Part shown: in pieces, positions 35,308-46,989 of the stretch
Layout: every line of letters begins with the position of its first letter
Position numbering within the stretch: the first letter of the stretch is position 1
DNA from: Humulus lupulus
Taxonomy: Eukaryota > Streptophyta > Magnoliopsida > Rosales > Cannabaceae
NCBI RefSeq assembly: GCF_963169125.1
Contig: NC_084794.1
Span: forward strand, 71,707,665-71,771,664
DNA length: 64,000 nt
Reading direction: 5' to 3'
Notes under the pieces: generated by a model
Database searches by the model: none
Told to the model about the DNA's origin: nothing
Seen by the model: only the letters and a program-made list of their open reading frames with translations
Translations under genes and position numbers: made by a program

Positions 35308-36060
35308 AAATTCCCACCATGAAGAGCGATCAGTGCCGAGAAAATCCTAGGCCACTGCTTGTCTGCTGTTGCGAAGACTAATCAAGTCTAAGCACGTGAA
35401 GTCTATAGCTGGTGCCCTGAGAACCAAGGAATGGGGAAGGCGGCCCCAAGAGGTCGAGAGAGCCGATGAGGAACGACCGGAGGTAGAGGCCCCATTTGGG
35501 CATCCGCCAAACAAGAGGCCAGCAGGCCAGGTGATAAATAGGCCCACCGTCACTCGCTAGTTAAAGCCCAACTCCTGACCGAGGGAGTGTCTTGGGCCAA
35601 CAACCTACGGGTGCCCATCAAGGGATTCGGTGAGAGGGGACTTCCACCCAACTCTGCTGATCTGATGGAACCTTTGGCTAGAAGTGCACGCCCACCATAC
35701 TAGCCATTCCCCATCACAGGTGAAGAAGGATGAGGAGTGAGTGGAAGTTGAGGTCCCACCGATGAGGACAAGCTTTCTCGATAGTCTTCCGAAAGAGCTC
35801 AAATTTCTCCTCATCCCGATTGAAGACTTCCCCATTCAAAGGAGCCGAAGCCAGAATGAGCCAAAGACAACAAAGTGATGGACTACATCAAGCGGACCGC
35901 CCCCCTCACCTACAAAAGTCAGCCCCACCCCCAAACTTATCTCATTGCTCGTCCTGAGTGATGACACTATTACCCAACAAACACATAGCACCACAAATTT
36001 AAAAGACACAAACACACTACACAAATAAAATAGATATAACCTACACCACAGAGACACACA
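35308..36060. other. Unassigned retroelement-like sequence after solo LTR C
   Basis: It continues the sequence interrupted at 32908, probably Tat-4. Short plus-strand frames rich in Arg, Glu and Pro (35369-35560) suggest degraded gag-like or LTR sequence, but I recognise no motif. On the minus strand a G-run AGTTTGGGGGTGGGG near 35930 could be a polypurine tract of the Athila-like relic to the right. Neither assignment is secure. Confidence 0.3.
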
Positions 36061-38055
36061 CAAAAAAACTTGGAATCAATTTCGAAATGGTCATGCTAAA
36101 GTGGGGATAAAGCTCTCAAATCAACACAAGTGTATATGCAAGCCAAGTTCCTTAAGTATTAAGATGTTAACACAACCAAGTTATTAATGTGTTCCCCAAT
36201 AGTGGACAAATAGTTCTTCCCAATCAACCCCTATTCCCTAGATTAAACTAAGATACAATCGTAAGGTTTAATTCATGTTTTCATATGTTGAACTCAATAA
36301 CCCCTCTCCACTAATGTAGTTAGCAAAAAGATTTAGATCAGTAGGTCTTTACATGGTTGTAATGTAGTCTAGGCTAAAGATATCAATTAAGATGAAATTT
36401 GTAAGCTAAAACCTTAAAACCTAGCTTGTCTTAGACCTCATGAATTCAATATCCTCTACCCATCACAAGTGAAATCAATCCCCGAACTCACTCATTATTG
36501 CTCAACTCCCTTTTCCTTTGAATACTTCACTTATAAGCTCAATTATAGTTAAAATGCAAACTACATACAAACTTATTTATTTACAATTAACTATATATAT
36601 CTTTTTTTTAATTTTCTTTTTTTTTCTCATTGTTTTTTCTTCTATGTTTCCCCTTTTTACAATGTAAACAAACTACATAAAAGACAATACAAACAAAATA
36701 AAAACATTGAAGATAAACATAAACATAAACACAATTAACAAAACTTGAGCATATACGTGTATAAGAATTAACAATTATGAACACCCTAATAACCAAGATA
36801 ATCTTTCCTCACTCCCTCAATCTTATCTAAAATAATATCCAAGACAAACTAAGCCTAAGGTTAGATGAACAAAATAGGCCAATAAGCTCAAAGTTGGGTC
36901 ACTAGGGATAATAGTTACAATATAGGCATGAAAAGCTCAAACGAACCAAGAAAAATTTCAAAAATCCTCTCTAAATCACTATGCCTCCTAGGATTTCGCT
37001 TCAGGGGAATTATCAAGCCAATTCTAAAAACTGTAACCTTCAAGAATACTTAGCTTAATCTAGGGTTTTGAGGTTTCATGGTCAAACTATACACACTCAT
37101 TGGGGTCACACTCTCAATATGATTGAGTTAGCACTAAAAACTTTAAGTACTAAAGGCTCACTAATACACAAGAGTTAACAATAATTACATTTTTTTCTTT
37201 TCTGAAATTTTATCATCGAGCCACCCCCAAAGTTTTGCACAACCATTACATAAATTGATTCCATTACAACCTAGACTCTAGACTCAACACAAAAAACACC
37301 TAAACTACACCTAAAACTTAAGAAAATACATGAAATTAATAAAATAAAATAGCAATTTAAACAACACCACTCAAACTTAAGAAAGAGCAGTGTCCTCACT
37401 GTTACACAACACAAAACAACAACAAGAATAAGCAAGACAGAAACCAGAAACAAAGAAACATAAAAGCAAAAGAAAATAAAATTAACAAGACAAAAGGCAA
37501 AGAAAAACTCCCTCCACATCACTTGCTTCTGCGTCCTCGTGCTCCTCATGCTCTGTGCTATGAAATTTTTCCAAAGAATCTAGCTTATTGGTAACATTCC
37601 TAGGCCATATCATTCGCAAAAGTGTCCCAATCAGTACTCACATACCCCCGAAATTCAATCAAAATGTGCCCCAACCATAGCAACAATGCCCATGATTTTT
37701 AGCTCAAATTGCTAGTAACTTTTGCTCAAAGTTTCCCCAAATTCGCCTAGCCTTGATGCCACAACATTACGAAAGAGCTTAACATCATAGACACAACATC
37801 ACCCCACACTTTTCCAGAATTTTCAACAAAAACAAGCATTTAAGTTAGCTTATTTTCTCAACATGAATGCATCAAAATACTCCCAACTGATCAAGCAATA
37901 GCCCAACAATGTCAAAATCACCGTCAATAAACCTAAACTCAGTTTAAGGCACAAAAAACCAGCAGAGAAGGAGGGTAAAAACAAAGAAAAATACAATAGA
38001 GATAACACTTCTTCTTTTTTTTTTATGTATGTTTTGCTGCCCTAAAGATTCATCT
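36061..38055 (-). other. 3' noncoding region of an Athila-like relic
   Basis: This AT-rich stretch lies directly 3' of the minus-strand integrase end (38056). Long untranslated regions at this place are usual in Athila-type elements. The small minus-strand frames (36608-36796, 37271-37549) are low-complexity, Phe/Val/Cys-rich translations with no motif. I see no gene, tandem array or other element here. Confidence 0.45.
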
Positions 38056-38676
38056 TTAAGCACAACAACTCTCCCACATAGAATTTAAAAGACTAAGTAA
38101 GGTGGGCGAGACCTTGGGTTTCTTGACCTCGCTACCCCCAAACTTAAATTCTTTCCCATTCACCTTAAACTTTCTTCCTGAATTTTCATCACACAAATCC
38201 AATGGACCACAAGGATAGACTTTGATTACCAAGAATGAATTGGAGAAGCTTGATTTTAGATGTTCGAAGTTGGCTTTCATATGATGATTAGAGAAAAACA
38301 CCCGCTGCCCCACTTCAAACATTTGGGAACGAGCTTTCCTACCGTGCTTCTTTTCATTTTTCTTCTTTCTATATGGATCTTGAATGTGAGACTGTGCCTT
38401 TTTTATACTTTTCCATGGCTCATTTTCTTTCTCAAATTTTCCAAGAGGTAGCTTCATCTTAAAACTCTTATTATACTTTGTGGGTACCTCTTCCTCCATA
38501 TTAGAGGTCATGACATTAATGGAAAAATAATCTCCTACTTCATTTGGAGAATGTATAAGATTGAATACCTTTAAAGTTACTTGTTCTTATTAAGCTCGTA
38601 GTGTGAGATCCCCTTTTTCCACGTTGATCAAAGTTCTACCTGTTGCAGGAAATGACCTCCCCAAAATAACATGCAC
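38056..38676 (-). pseudogene. Athila-like protease joined to integrase C-terminus (internal deletion)
   Basis: On the minus strand 38676-38512 encodes a protease end (VILGRSFPATGRTLINVEKG, then VTLKVFNLIHSPNEVGDYFS) with stops near 38596. It runs straight into a 151-aa open frame (38511-38056). That frame contains the integrase C-terminal pattern MFEVGQRVFFSNHHMK, KVYPCGPLDLCDE and GRKFKVNGKEFK. RT, RNase H and the integrase core are absent between them, so several kilobases were deleted. It is an Athila-group relic by motif; it has no catalytic capacity. A chromovirus LTR cuts its 5' side at 38677-38682. Confidence 0.75.
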
Positions 38677-38681
38677 CTCTA

Positions 38682-40670
38682 TGTAACGTCCCAAAGTACC
38701 TGATAACGCTTAGGGCCTTGATTAGGGGGCCAGGATGACAAACTGCGTAAAATTATGTGTTTATGTGATAATTATGTGTATCATTGTATGATTATGTGAG
38801 TTATATAATAATATGACTTCATATGCTTGTTTAGGTGTATTAAATATGCTTGTGGTCCTGTTTCTTATTAGAAGGATAATTTTCGTAATTTGGTTCGTTA
38901 TGGGTATATTTGGCATATATGTGATATATGTGTGGGACCACATTATTATGTGGATATATTTGGGTTACACGACAAGAGGCGATCCTAGGGAGCAAGTTAG
39001 CGGGATTGTCACAACGGGATCAATACTTGACTCGGGGTGAGTCAAGGGGGTATTTTGGGTATTTAGTACATTACCAGGATATTGGGTAATGGGAATGAAT
39101 ACTCGGGGATATATTTGGAGTTAGTGAGATTAGGAGGGAATTCTGGGGATTTTGAAAATTTTACCCTCGGGAACGTTTTTGGTACCCCAAGCCTTGGGTT
39201 TTATTTAAGGTTACTTGATCCCTAAGTAGCCTGTCATAAAATGAAATACGTTCAAACACTTTTGTTCTCTCCCTCGTTCTCTCACTTGACGTTGTTAGCG
39301 TTTTCGAAGGAAACTCGAGTTTTAGGGCTCAGATTCAAGCAAGGTTAGAGTCATAATGATTCAAGGGAAGATTAGAAGCTTGATAGCCGAAGGTTACAGT
39401 GGGAAAATGACATAATCAGAGGTAATTTAGGCTTTTAATTTTTGTTTCCTTAAGTTTCTTGAGTTTCGATTTGGATTTTATGACTCAACATGTTTTGGAT
39501 CCATTTGAATGGCGAGTTTTGTTGCCTGGGACTTTCGGGGATGTTGTGAGATTGAATGGTGGGTTTGGTACGGATTTGGGGTGAGTTTTGGGAGGATTTG
39601 GAGTCGTGAAATCTGGGTTAGCAGGGTCGAGCCGCGACCTTCTTGAACTTAGAGGTGTGAGGCAATTTTCTGATGCGGGGTCGCGGCACAGCGCCTAATA
39701 GGTTGCACCATGGCCCATGTTCAATGAAATGAAAGGCGGGGCCTCTGACTTGGGCAGACTATGGCTCAAATGCTTGGGGTCGCGGTGCTTAAGGGATTTT
39801 GGGCCTTGGGGAGGTTTTGAATGTGAGAACTCAAACCAAAGGGTTCGGGATTGATCCTACTACCTGGTTTAGTAGGATTCGACATCCCAAAGGCTAGGAC
39901 ACGGTCCGAAAGCCTTTATTTACTCGTTATTGACGAGATTCTATACCTTGTTGTGACTAGGTTATCGCTAGGGGCTCAGAATCAGGTTCGTGCTTGAGGG
40001 TCGTTCTTATTTTACTTTATATTCGAACCTGAGGTAAGAAAACTGCACCCAATATGTGATGTACATTATTAGGGCTTGGCCCGAATGTTGAATATAGATT
40101 TGATTGGGGCTGGACCCTTGTATATGCGCATGATTATGATTATGCATGTGATTGTTGATTAAGCATGTTGAATGCTCTGTATCTAGATATTTGGTATATG
40201 ATAGATGCCTGTTTTCACTATCTGATTGAGAAAGGCTTGACTTATGAGTCAAGAATGGCAATAGTGCTAGTCGAAAAGCATTGACTTATAAGTCAAGGGT
40301 GGTAATAGCGTGCTAAGCGCTGGTCGATATGGTTAGACCTAATCAGGAGCGCATTATAAGCTTGTTCGACCCAAGGGTCGTGGAAAACTAAGCGCCAGGT
40401 ACGCTGGGGCCATCTTCAAGGCTGGTTACACAGAGGATACAACAACAGGCCCCAGGGTGACTTATTTGTTCACATCCTAAGGCATTGAGCCCCAATATGA
40501 TTAATTAATTATGTATTTTGGGCAACGGACCCTGGTATGATTCATTTATCTAGGGAAACTGGCCCCATATGACGTTGTAGTCATTTATATGAATGGTATG
40601 CATGCATGAGTAGGGTAATTACTACTAGGAATGCTTATTATGGTTTGGTAATGTGTTATTCACTGCTTGT
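38682..40670 (+). repeat. Chromovirus LTR D, truncated
   Basis: The LTR starts TGTAACGTCCC at 38682 and matches LTR-B, with the GATCCTAGGGAGCAAG and GACTCGGGGTGAGTCAAGG blocks and GAGGTAAGAAAACTGCACCC at 40031. It contains two copies of a GACTTATNAGTC palindrome (about 40238 and 40290). At 40671 an Athila-like LTR begins, so the U5 end is missing. Left flank CTCTA could be a target duplication but has no partner in view. ORFs on its minus strand are noise. Confidence 0.82.
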
Positions 40671-42040
40671 TGATGAGTCCATTTTTAGTATAGTTTTTAA
40701 CCTGTGTTTAGGGTAAGTTTGAGTTGATTTGGTGGAATGTTGTGTGGTATTACGCTTGTATTGGTATGTTTGTAGGAAATAGAATGAGGAATCATGGAGT
40801 TGAGGAAACGAATGAAAAATCATAGCAATTGGAAAATTTATGCTAAAATTTGACAAGAAGACGTTTGAGGATTAATATGCGGAGAGACTTGTTCATTTTG
40901 GAGCCTTGGAAGTAACGTTTTGAGGTTAATGTAAAGGGCTGTGGCGCTAAAATGAAGAGGTGCGTCGTAAGGGAAAAGGGAAAAGCAGAGAGAAATCTGT
41001 TTTCTAGAATTTTCAAGGGCCGCAGTGCTTGAAAGGAGAGCCGCGACACGTGCTGGAACCTGAGACTAGGATTGTGCAGATTTATAGAGGCGCGCCGCGG
41101 CGCGTGTACCCTTTTTGTGGCTATCAGAAGGGCGAAATTGTCATTTATTTTCAAAAATAGCTTTTAGGGTTTCTATTTAAATGTTTTGTTAAGAGTTAAT
41201 TGGGGGGAATCATTAGTTAATTCCAGAGATTACTTGAGACCTTGGAGATAACATTGAAGATTTGAGAGTTTATTTCTTGATCTCTTGATTTTCTTTATTC
41301 TCTTTATCCTTGAGTTTATGTTTATATTTAGTTTGATGGATTCCACTATGTCTGTCATGAACTAATCTTGTTTTTAGGGTGTTAGTGGATTGTTCTTGAA
41401 GCTTTTGATTTCTTAATGCAGTTTTTTCTGAGTTTCTTTCTACTATTGTGAATTATTTATCTTATGCTTAATGCTTGTGAATGTTTGATCGCCATTTACA
41501 TGTTTTAGATGATTTTAACCTAGGCTCTGAGAAGAGAAGGCTAATTATGCTATAGGTAGATAATCACAAAAATATATTGGACGAGAGTACCTTTATAATT
41601 TGTGTAGTTTAGAGATTAAGTGTTTAATGTCTGCAATATGTTGATTTACCATAGAGATGTAGGAAATAATATGTTGTAGAGAATTATAGATCCTAGCAAG
41701 ACTATAATATATCGTTGTAATCTGCTATCACAGTAGAATTAAGAAATATTGAAAATTGGTTAGAAATCATAAGTGGATGGATGATGAAACTAAAACCCTA
41801 ACTTTTACATCTGTTGAATTAAATCATATTTTTATCTTTGAATTACTCTAGTGATTAATTGCTTTCTTTAATTTTAGTAGTAATTATTCAATTCATAATT
41901 ATGAAATTATCATTTAAATCAATTAGAGTCAGGAATTAATTATTGGTAATTAATATCAATCCTCGTGGGAACGATACTCTACTTATTATTATATTACTTG
42001 TTAGCGATACGTACACTTGCGTATTAATATTTGCACAACA
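40671..42040 (+). repeat. Athila-like LTR (Athila-B), 5' LTR
   Basis: It runs from TGATGAGTCC to TTGCACAACA and is followed after two bases by a tRNA-Asp-type primer site, which proves it is a 5' LTR on the plus strand. It is 1370 bp. It lies inside chromovirus LTR D, with CTTGT at 40666-40670 as the likely target duplication. The element's body is cut after about 100 codons' worth of sequence by the Tat-2 insertion. Short minus-strand frames (40656-40856, 40843-41154) are not genes. Confidence 0.85.
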
Positions 42041-42046
42041 AGTTTT

Positions 42047-42064
42047 TGGCGCCGTTGCCAGGGA
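42047..42064 (+). other. Primer-binding site of Athila-B (tRNA-Asp type)
   Basis: TGGCGCCGTTGCCAGGGA starts seven bases after the LTR end. TGGCGCCGTTGCCGGGGA is the usual plant Athila/Tat primer site complementary to tRNA-Asp; one base differs here. Confidence 0.92.
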
Positions 42065-42188
42065 TTGTTTTTTATTAATATTAATAAAGTTAATTTTTGT
42101 TCTAATTTGATTTGTTTTCTTATTTTTTTATTTCTATTAAACATTTATTTGGATCAAGGTTTTATTGTGTTTTAGGAATTGTTGGTAT

Positions 42189-42291
42189 ATGCGAAGCAAT
42201 AGACAAAAGGAGATTATACCAATAGATCTGGAAATTGAAAGAACATGCAGACAGAACTGGAAAACAAAGAGGAGATTGGAGTTTACCATGG
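42189..42291 (+). pseudogene. Athila-B gag, first codons only
   Basis: An ATG at 42189 opens MRSNRQKEIIPIDLEIERT, similar to the PIDPEIERTFRERRRAQR start of the minus-strand Athila gag near 57.9 kb. The frame is open to 42291, where Tat-2 has inserted (left flank CATGG). The rest of the gene is not seen. Confidence 0.7.
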
Positions 42292-43084
42292 TGTTGACGC
42301 CGTTTTTCGTCAACAGATAAAAGAAGAGCACAAAAACAATGAATAACGATGGCCAAACGGAACAAACAAATCAAACACACGATTTTTTACGTGGTTCAGC
42401 AGTTAAATCTGCCTAGTCCACGAGTCTCTGTTATTAATCTTAAGATTATCTCTGAAAAATCCTTTAGCATGAATTCTCCAGAGTTTTCTCTCAAGGATCA
42501 GAATTTCGGTCCCTTACAATGGTGCATGGCTTCTCTATTTATAGAGAAGGATGCAGAATACTATCCCACATATTTTGGGTAGTTACTCTTTTGTGAATAA
42601 AATAAATGGCTTTAAATGCCTATAATCAGATAAAAAAGGAAACGTCCTTGAAGACCAGGAAACGCATAACTGACTAAATAATATCCCACGATTCTTGGGG
42701 ATTTACATCAATAAATGAGGATTACATCTCATATTTACAATACTTGTAGATATTCAAGGTGGTTATAGCGTATCTCCAAGGCTTTAGCATCTCAGGTTTC
42801 ACGTCGTTGTGCGAGCCACTGACATCTCCCGAGCTAACATTGCTTTCGAGATAGTACATCGAGCTCAAGACCCCTGCTCCGAAGTTGTTCCTGAAGATGA
42901 GGGTGTTCTCAGAGCTACCTTTCGAGATCGAGATCATTTCGAGGTCACCACATTCGAGATCATATATCGTACTTTGCAGACTCGATATACCATCCTAGAG
43001 CATACCCCAATCCTTGTGAAACCATTTGTTGCGAACTCAGCTTTCGAGGTCACATTCACTATGGCTCGAAATCTGGGTATAACA
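42292..43084 (-). repeat. 3' LTR of Tat-2
   Basis: On the plus strand it runs from TGTTGACGCCG to GGGTATAACA; on its own strand it begins TGTTATACCCAGA, like the Tat-5 LTR. A minus-strand TATA box (TCTATAAATAG) lies at 42535-42545. The first 24 plus-strand bases contain a perfect 8-bp hairpin: TGTTGACG, an 8-base loop, then CGTCAACA. The interior has many TCGAG-type words. The 148-aa plus-strand frame (42809-43255) crosses the LTR end and is not a gene. Confidence 0.88.
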
Positions 43085-43103
43085 TCTTGCCCCCTCAAAA
43101 GTA
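43085..43103 (-). other. Polypurine tract of Tat-2
   Basis: The minus strand reads ACTTTTGAGGGGGCAAGA directly before the LTR start TGTTATACCC. Confidence 0.8.
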
Positions 43104-43346
43104 TTTGTTCGAATCCTAAGAGAAGGAAACTTTTGAACTACTTTTTCTGGGAACCGTACCGTCATACACTATTGAAAATGGTCACGTGTCAGCTGGGTAT
43201 TGCTCACTTTAGGTACTTGAGTACCTTGGGAACACGCCCACGATCGTCCGTCTGACAACTTTTTGGCGCCTTCTTGTCATTGATCCCCATCCGTTCGATC
43301 TAGTGAGAATTTCATTCGACGCTCCTGATTAATTCCATTTTCCCAC

Positions 43347-44058
43347 CTATATATACAAGACCCCCCTCTTCGTCTTCTTCTTCACGTTTGTTCATCGTAA
43401 GCAAGAAAAGAAAAACAACCAGAGAACCAGAGACTCTCCTAAAAAGCTTCTGTCCCGCGCATGTTTTCTCGACCCAAGAAACAAAGAAATCTTGGTCTGT
43501 TCGAGTCAGTGAGTTCTTTCTTGCAACCTCTTCTCCAATCGACGATTTCGCTGCAATCACCATCACTGTGTAAGTATGCCGTTTTTGTTGTTTTTTTTTT
43601 TTACTGCTTTTGCTGTGTATGCTAGTTTACGTTCTTAGCATAATAAGATAGGGGGTTTCGTTTCGATGGGCTTTCGAGTTTCCTAGACTTCCCCTGCTGG
43701 ATTTCGCATCACTGGTTTATGTCCAGTTTTAACGTTTGAGCGAAGTTTCAACTTTCTGGGTTTTGAAAATTTTAGGCCATGCTTCTTGTACATTAAGTTT
43801 TCGGGTAAAAACCCTTGTCCTTGACAAATGCACGAAACCCAAGAATGCCCTTCCTGGCTAACCACCACCTTTCTTTCCCTTGAATTTCGGGATTTTCAAA
43901 AGATCATCCACGCTCCTTTTCTTTCCTGTGGAACACACGCTCTGACTCTTTAGTGAGGGTCTCAATATTTAATTTTTTGTTCCTAAATCCCCAAGCTCAT
44001 ACCATCGAGCTCGCGATTTTTGCATGCATGGCCCTCACCATTTTTTCTTTCTCGTTAG
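43347..44058 (+). promoter_or_regulatory. Promoter and spliced leader of the Tat-2 antisense gene
   Basis: A TATA box (CTATATATACAAG) lies at 43347-43359, about 245 bp from the polypurine tract, as in Tat-1. A leader exon follows, ending at donor GTAAGTATG (43570). The acceptor TTTCTTTCTCGTTAG ends at 44058, and the ATG begins at the very next base. The leader intron is 489 nt and contains a T-run near 43590 and no conserved ORF. Splicing is predicted, not shown. Confidence 0.65.
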
Positions 44059-46989
44059 ATGTCACAGAATCTGGAAAGACGGTGGGGGTCACTGCGAGCC
44101 ATCCCTTACGAGCCTAAATCTCCGAGCCCAGAATCGCTGTTCGCCCGGAATCAGCGTCGGATAAAAGAATACGAGCTTGCGCGCGAGCAAGAGGACACTT
44201 GAGCCCACTATCGCCGTCAGATAGACGAGGTCATTGAAAAGAAGAGAAGAGTTCTTCGGGAGGCCATCTATCCGGAGCCCAACCCAGGACCTAGGCCAAT
44301 CCCCCTCGACCCTGCGGTAAAAGTCACGGTTGCATATCATCCGGGGGAACTCCAATTCTCTTTAATGGCGGAGCCTTCGTCTTCGCAGCCTAGGAGGGAG
44401 ATGTTCGAAGCTGAGTTCTACCAGAGCTCGGTTACCACCACCGACCAAATAACTGACATCTTAGCCCTCCATGGCCTTAGTTCGTTGGACACCCTGAAGT
44501 GTCGGGCTCCGGCTAGTCATGAACGGAGCTGTTTCGCCCCTGGGGGCCGCGATGCTAGTGTGAAATACGCGGCCTGGAGCCAGGAACATATAAGGGCGGG
44601 AGCTCTGCTGCCCTTGAAGTCCTTTTTCAGAGACTTCATTGATTTCGTTGGGTTGGCTCCATTCCAACTCAACACCAATTCGTACAGGGTGCTGTCTGCC
44701 CTGAGGTCCTTGTATCACGAGCTGCAGTGGAAAGGACCCTCACCTCAAGAGATTTTATATCTCTTTTGTTTGAAAAGTAACCCCTCCCGAGCTCGGGGAG
44801 GGGATGGCTTTTACTACCTCTCGAGCTATCCCAAAGAGACGAAGATTTTTGAAGATCTTCCAAACCACCCTCTTGACTCCAAAAAGGCTTTTTTCTGGAC
44901 AGACGGTCTGTCCTCGTCTCGACATCGTTCGTTCAGGCGGATTCGTAAGTACTCTTGTTACTTTTATTTTTTTGAGCTCGGAGTTTTAGCCCTTAAAGAC
45001 CATACTTAGCTGAAATGTGTTTCGCCTTTCAGCTAATTTTCAGCGTCCCTCCCCCTCCAAGACAATGAGGGAACACAGAGAGGCCTTGCTCCGACTTCCT
45101 TATGGTAGGAGGTCTCTCTCGTATCTTCTTCATGAGGACCAGCTCCGAGCTTGTGGGTTGTTGGGAGAAGGCCAGTCAACCTCTGACTGGTCTAACAAAA
45201 AATACGAACGTTAAGAGGATGTGCCACAGCCCACAAGCACCCTTCTTCCAAGGAGAGAAAAGAGGGCATCTCTCCCAGTTCGCTTGAGGAGTCCGCGATC
45301 TGGGAATGAAGCCAACGACGAGGCCTCGAGCTCGGACTCAGATGAAGGTAAAACCCTTCCTACTTCGAGAATGTGGTCCCCCACTTTGCTAAAACACAGG
45401 CCCAATAGGTTAGTCTCGTGCCCACATGATAGATACCACTTCTACATATGGAGTTGGGTAGACGACTGTGTCCATAGGTTTGATAGTGGGCTCGGGAAAT
45501 ACGACACTATGTACACCACAGACGAGGTGTGGAATGGGATAGCTGTGCAGTATGGGACCAATGATTATAGGGACCTCTCGAGGTTATCACCAACTTATAG
45601 GGAAGGCACTCCCCCCGCCTCTTCTGAAGACGGGGGAATTTCATGGTCCCCAAGCTCAAGCTCGGGGGAAAGTTCCAGTTAGGTTTTTTCTACCATCACT
45701 CTGTACGTCTGTGATACTGAAGTAACTTGTACACCTCTCTTACTGACTCACTGTGTTGACTTGTGCAGGCGAGATGGACTCCGACCTTGATACCCTTATT
45801 GACAATGCGGGTGCCAAGAGGAGCAAACGCCCCAGGGCAGGGTCACTGAAAACCAGCCAGCCAGGGAAAGGCTCCAAAAGATCTAAGAAAATGCCTCCTC
45901 CTGCCCCGCTGGCTTCGAGCTCTGCTGCTGCGTCAACTGGCCAGACTAGCGCCCCCACGATGATGCCATCCTCGCAGGCCGTCGTCTCTGCGGTGGCATC
46001 GGCCTCGCTGGCTGGTACCCCTGTCGTGGTTGAGTCCCAAACCCCTGTGGTGGGTCAAACGTCTTCTGCTCAGCTCGTCAAGAGACCTTCTGCTTCTCGA
46101 GCTCAGAAGCTAACCATCTCCACCCATATGGACTCATACGTGGTGGATAACGCTGCCGGACTTCATGGATCTACGCTGATTTCGGATGTCATGTCCCGGA
46201 TCGGCCAGAGCTACGGCAGTTTCGAAGCTCCCCAGTGGCAGTGCTTAACTGGCACCCGAGACCGCACTGTTCTTTACGAGAAGAGTATCGAGCACACCGC
46301 TGCAGTAAGTATTTTTCCATATTTCTTTCGCTTATATCCATGCTGTCTTGAGGCTAATGGTGGTTTCTTCCTTTTTTCAGGCTCTTGCCTTCACGGCCCA
46401 GCTCAATTACGAGCTTAATAACGAGATCCATTCGGGCAGGACTCATGCCCAAGAGGCGAAGGACCTCCACCTTAGAGTGAACGATGATCTGAAGGTGGCG
46501 AATGCTAAGCTCGAGGCAGTGGTTAAGGAGCGTGAGGATATGGCCAAGGAGCTCGGAAAGCTGAAAACTGAACTCGAGGAGGAAAAGAAAGATAACACCC
46601 AGCTTCGGGAGACCAATAAGAAGCTCGAGGAGGACAAGACCGCCACCTTCGACCTTATAGAGGATGTCAAAGCTCGCCTTACTGCCGAGTACAAAGAAAA
46701 GAAGGAAAAGGCGGTCGACTCAGCCATGTACCGGATGTGGGCTTATAACGAAGAGCTGGACACCAGCTTTTTGGGTCCCCGCGAGGCGCCGTTTCTTGAA
46801 CGATGGAATGCTCGGCTCGAGAAGGAAGAGGCTGAACGGCTTGAGAAGGAGAAGGCTGAGCAGCTCGAGAAGGAAAAGGCTGCTTCGGGCACCGTTTCGG
46901 AGGAAGCTCAGGAGGATAGTCATGCTATTCGTCCTGAGGGGTCCGGTGCCACTGATGCTGAGAAGGCCAAGGAGACTCCTCTTCTTTGA
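44059..46989 (+). CDS. Tat-2 antisense extra gene, five-exon structure, nearly intact
   Basis: Predicted exons are 44059-44944, 45033 to about 45678, 45769-46304 and 46381-46989, after the leader exon. Exon 1 has one TGA (about 44200), after which the frame continues through MAEPSSSQPRRE. It shows LAPFQLNTNSYRVL, PSPQEILYLFCLK and GGDGFYYLSSYP, then a phase-1 intron. The next exon ends in a Ser-rich acidic tail. The third is Pro/Ser/Lys-rich. The last encodes a long coiled coil (about residues 10-110 of the exon) rich in Glu/Lys, the motif MYRMWAYNEELDTSFLG, then LEKEKAEQ-type repeats. One further stop lies near 45212. It resembles the PF04195-like 'putative gypsy type' family; function unknown. 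It is convergent with pol. Confidence 0.75.

Noticed and set aside
36608..37549. Short membrane-protein-like minus-strand frames
   Set aside because: The Phe/Val/Ile/Cys-rich translations come from AT-rich noncoding DNA; there is no start context or conserved motif.
42047..42064. tRNA gene fragment
   Set aside because: It is an 18-base primer-binding site beside an LTR; no cloverleaf can be drawn around it.
44059..46989. Host gene candidate with introns
   Set aside because: It lies between the LTR/polypurine tract and pol of Tat-2 and has relatives in the same place in three other Tat elements, so it is an element gene.
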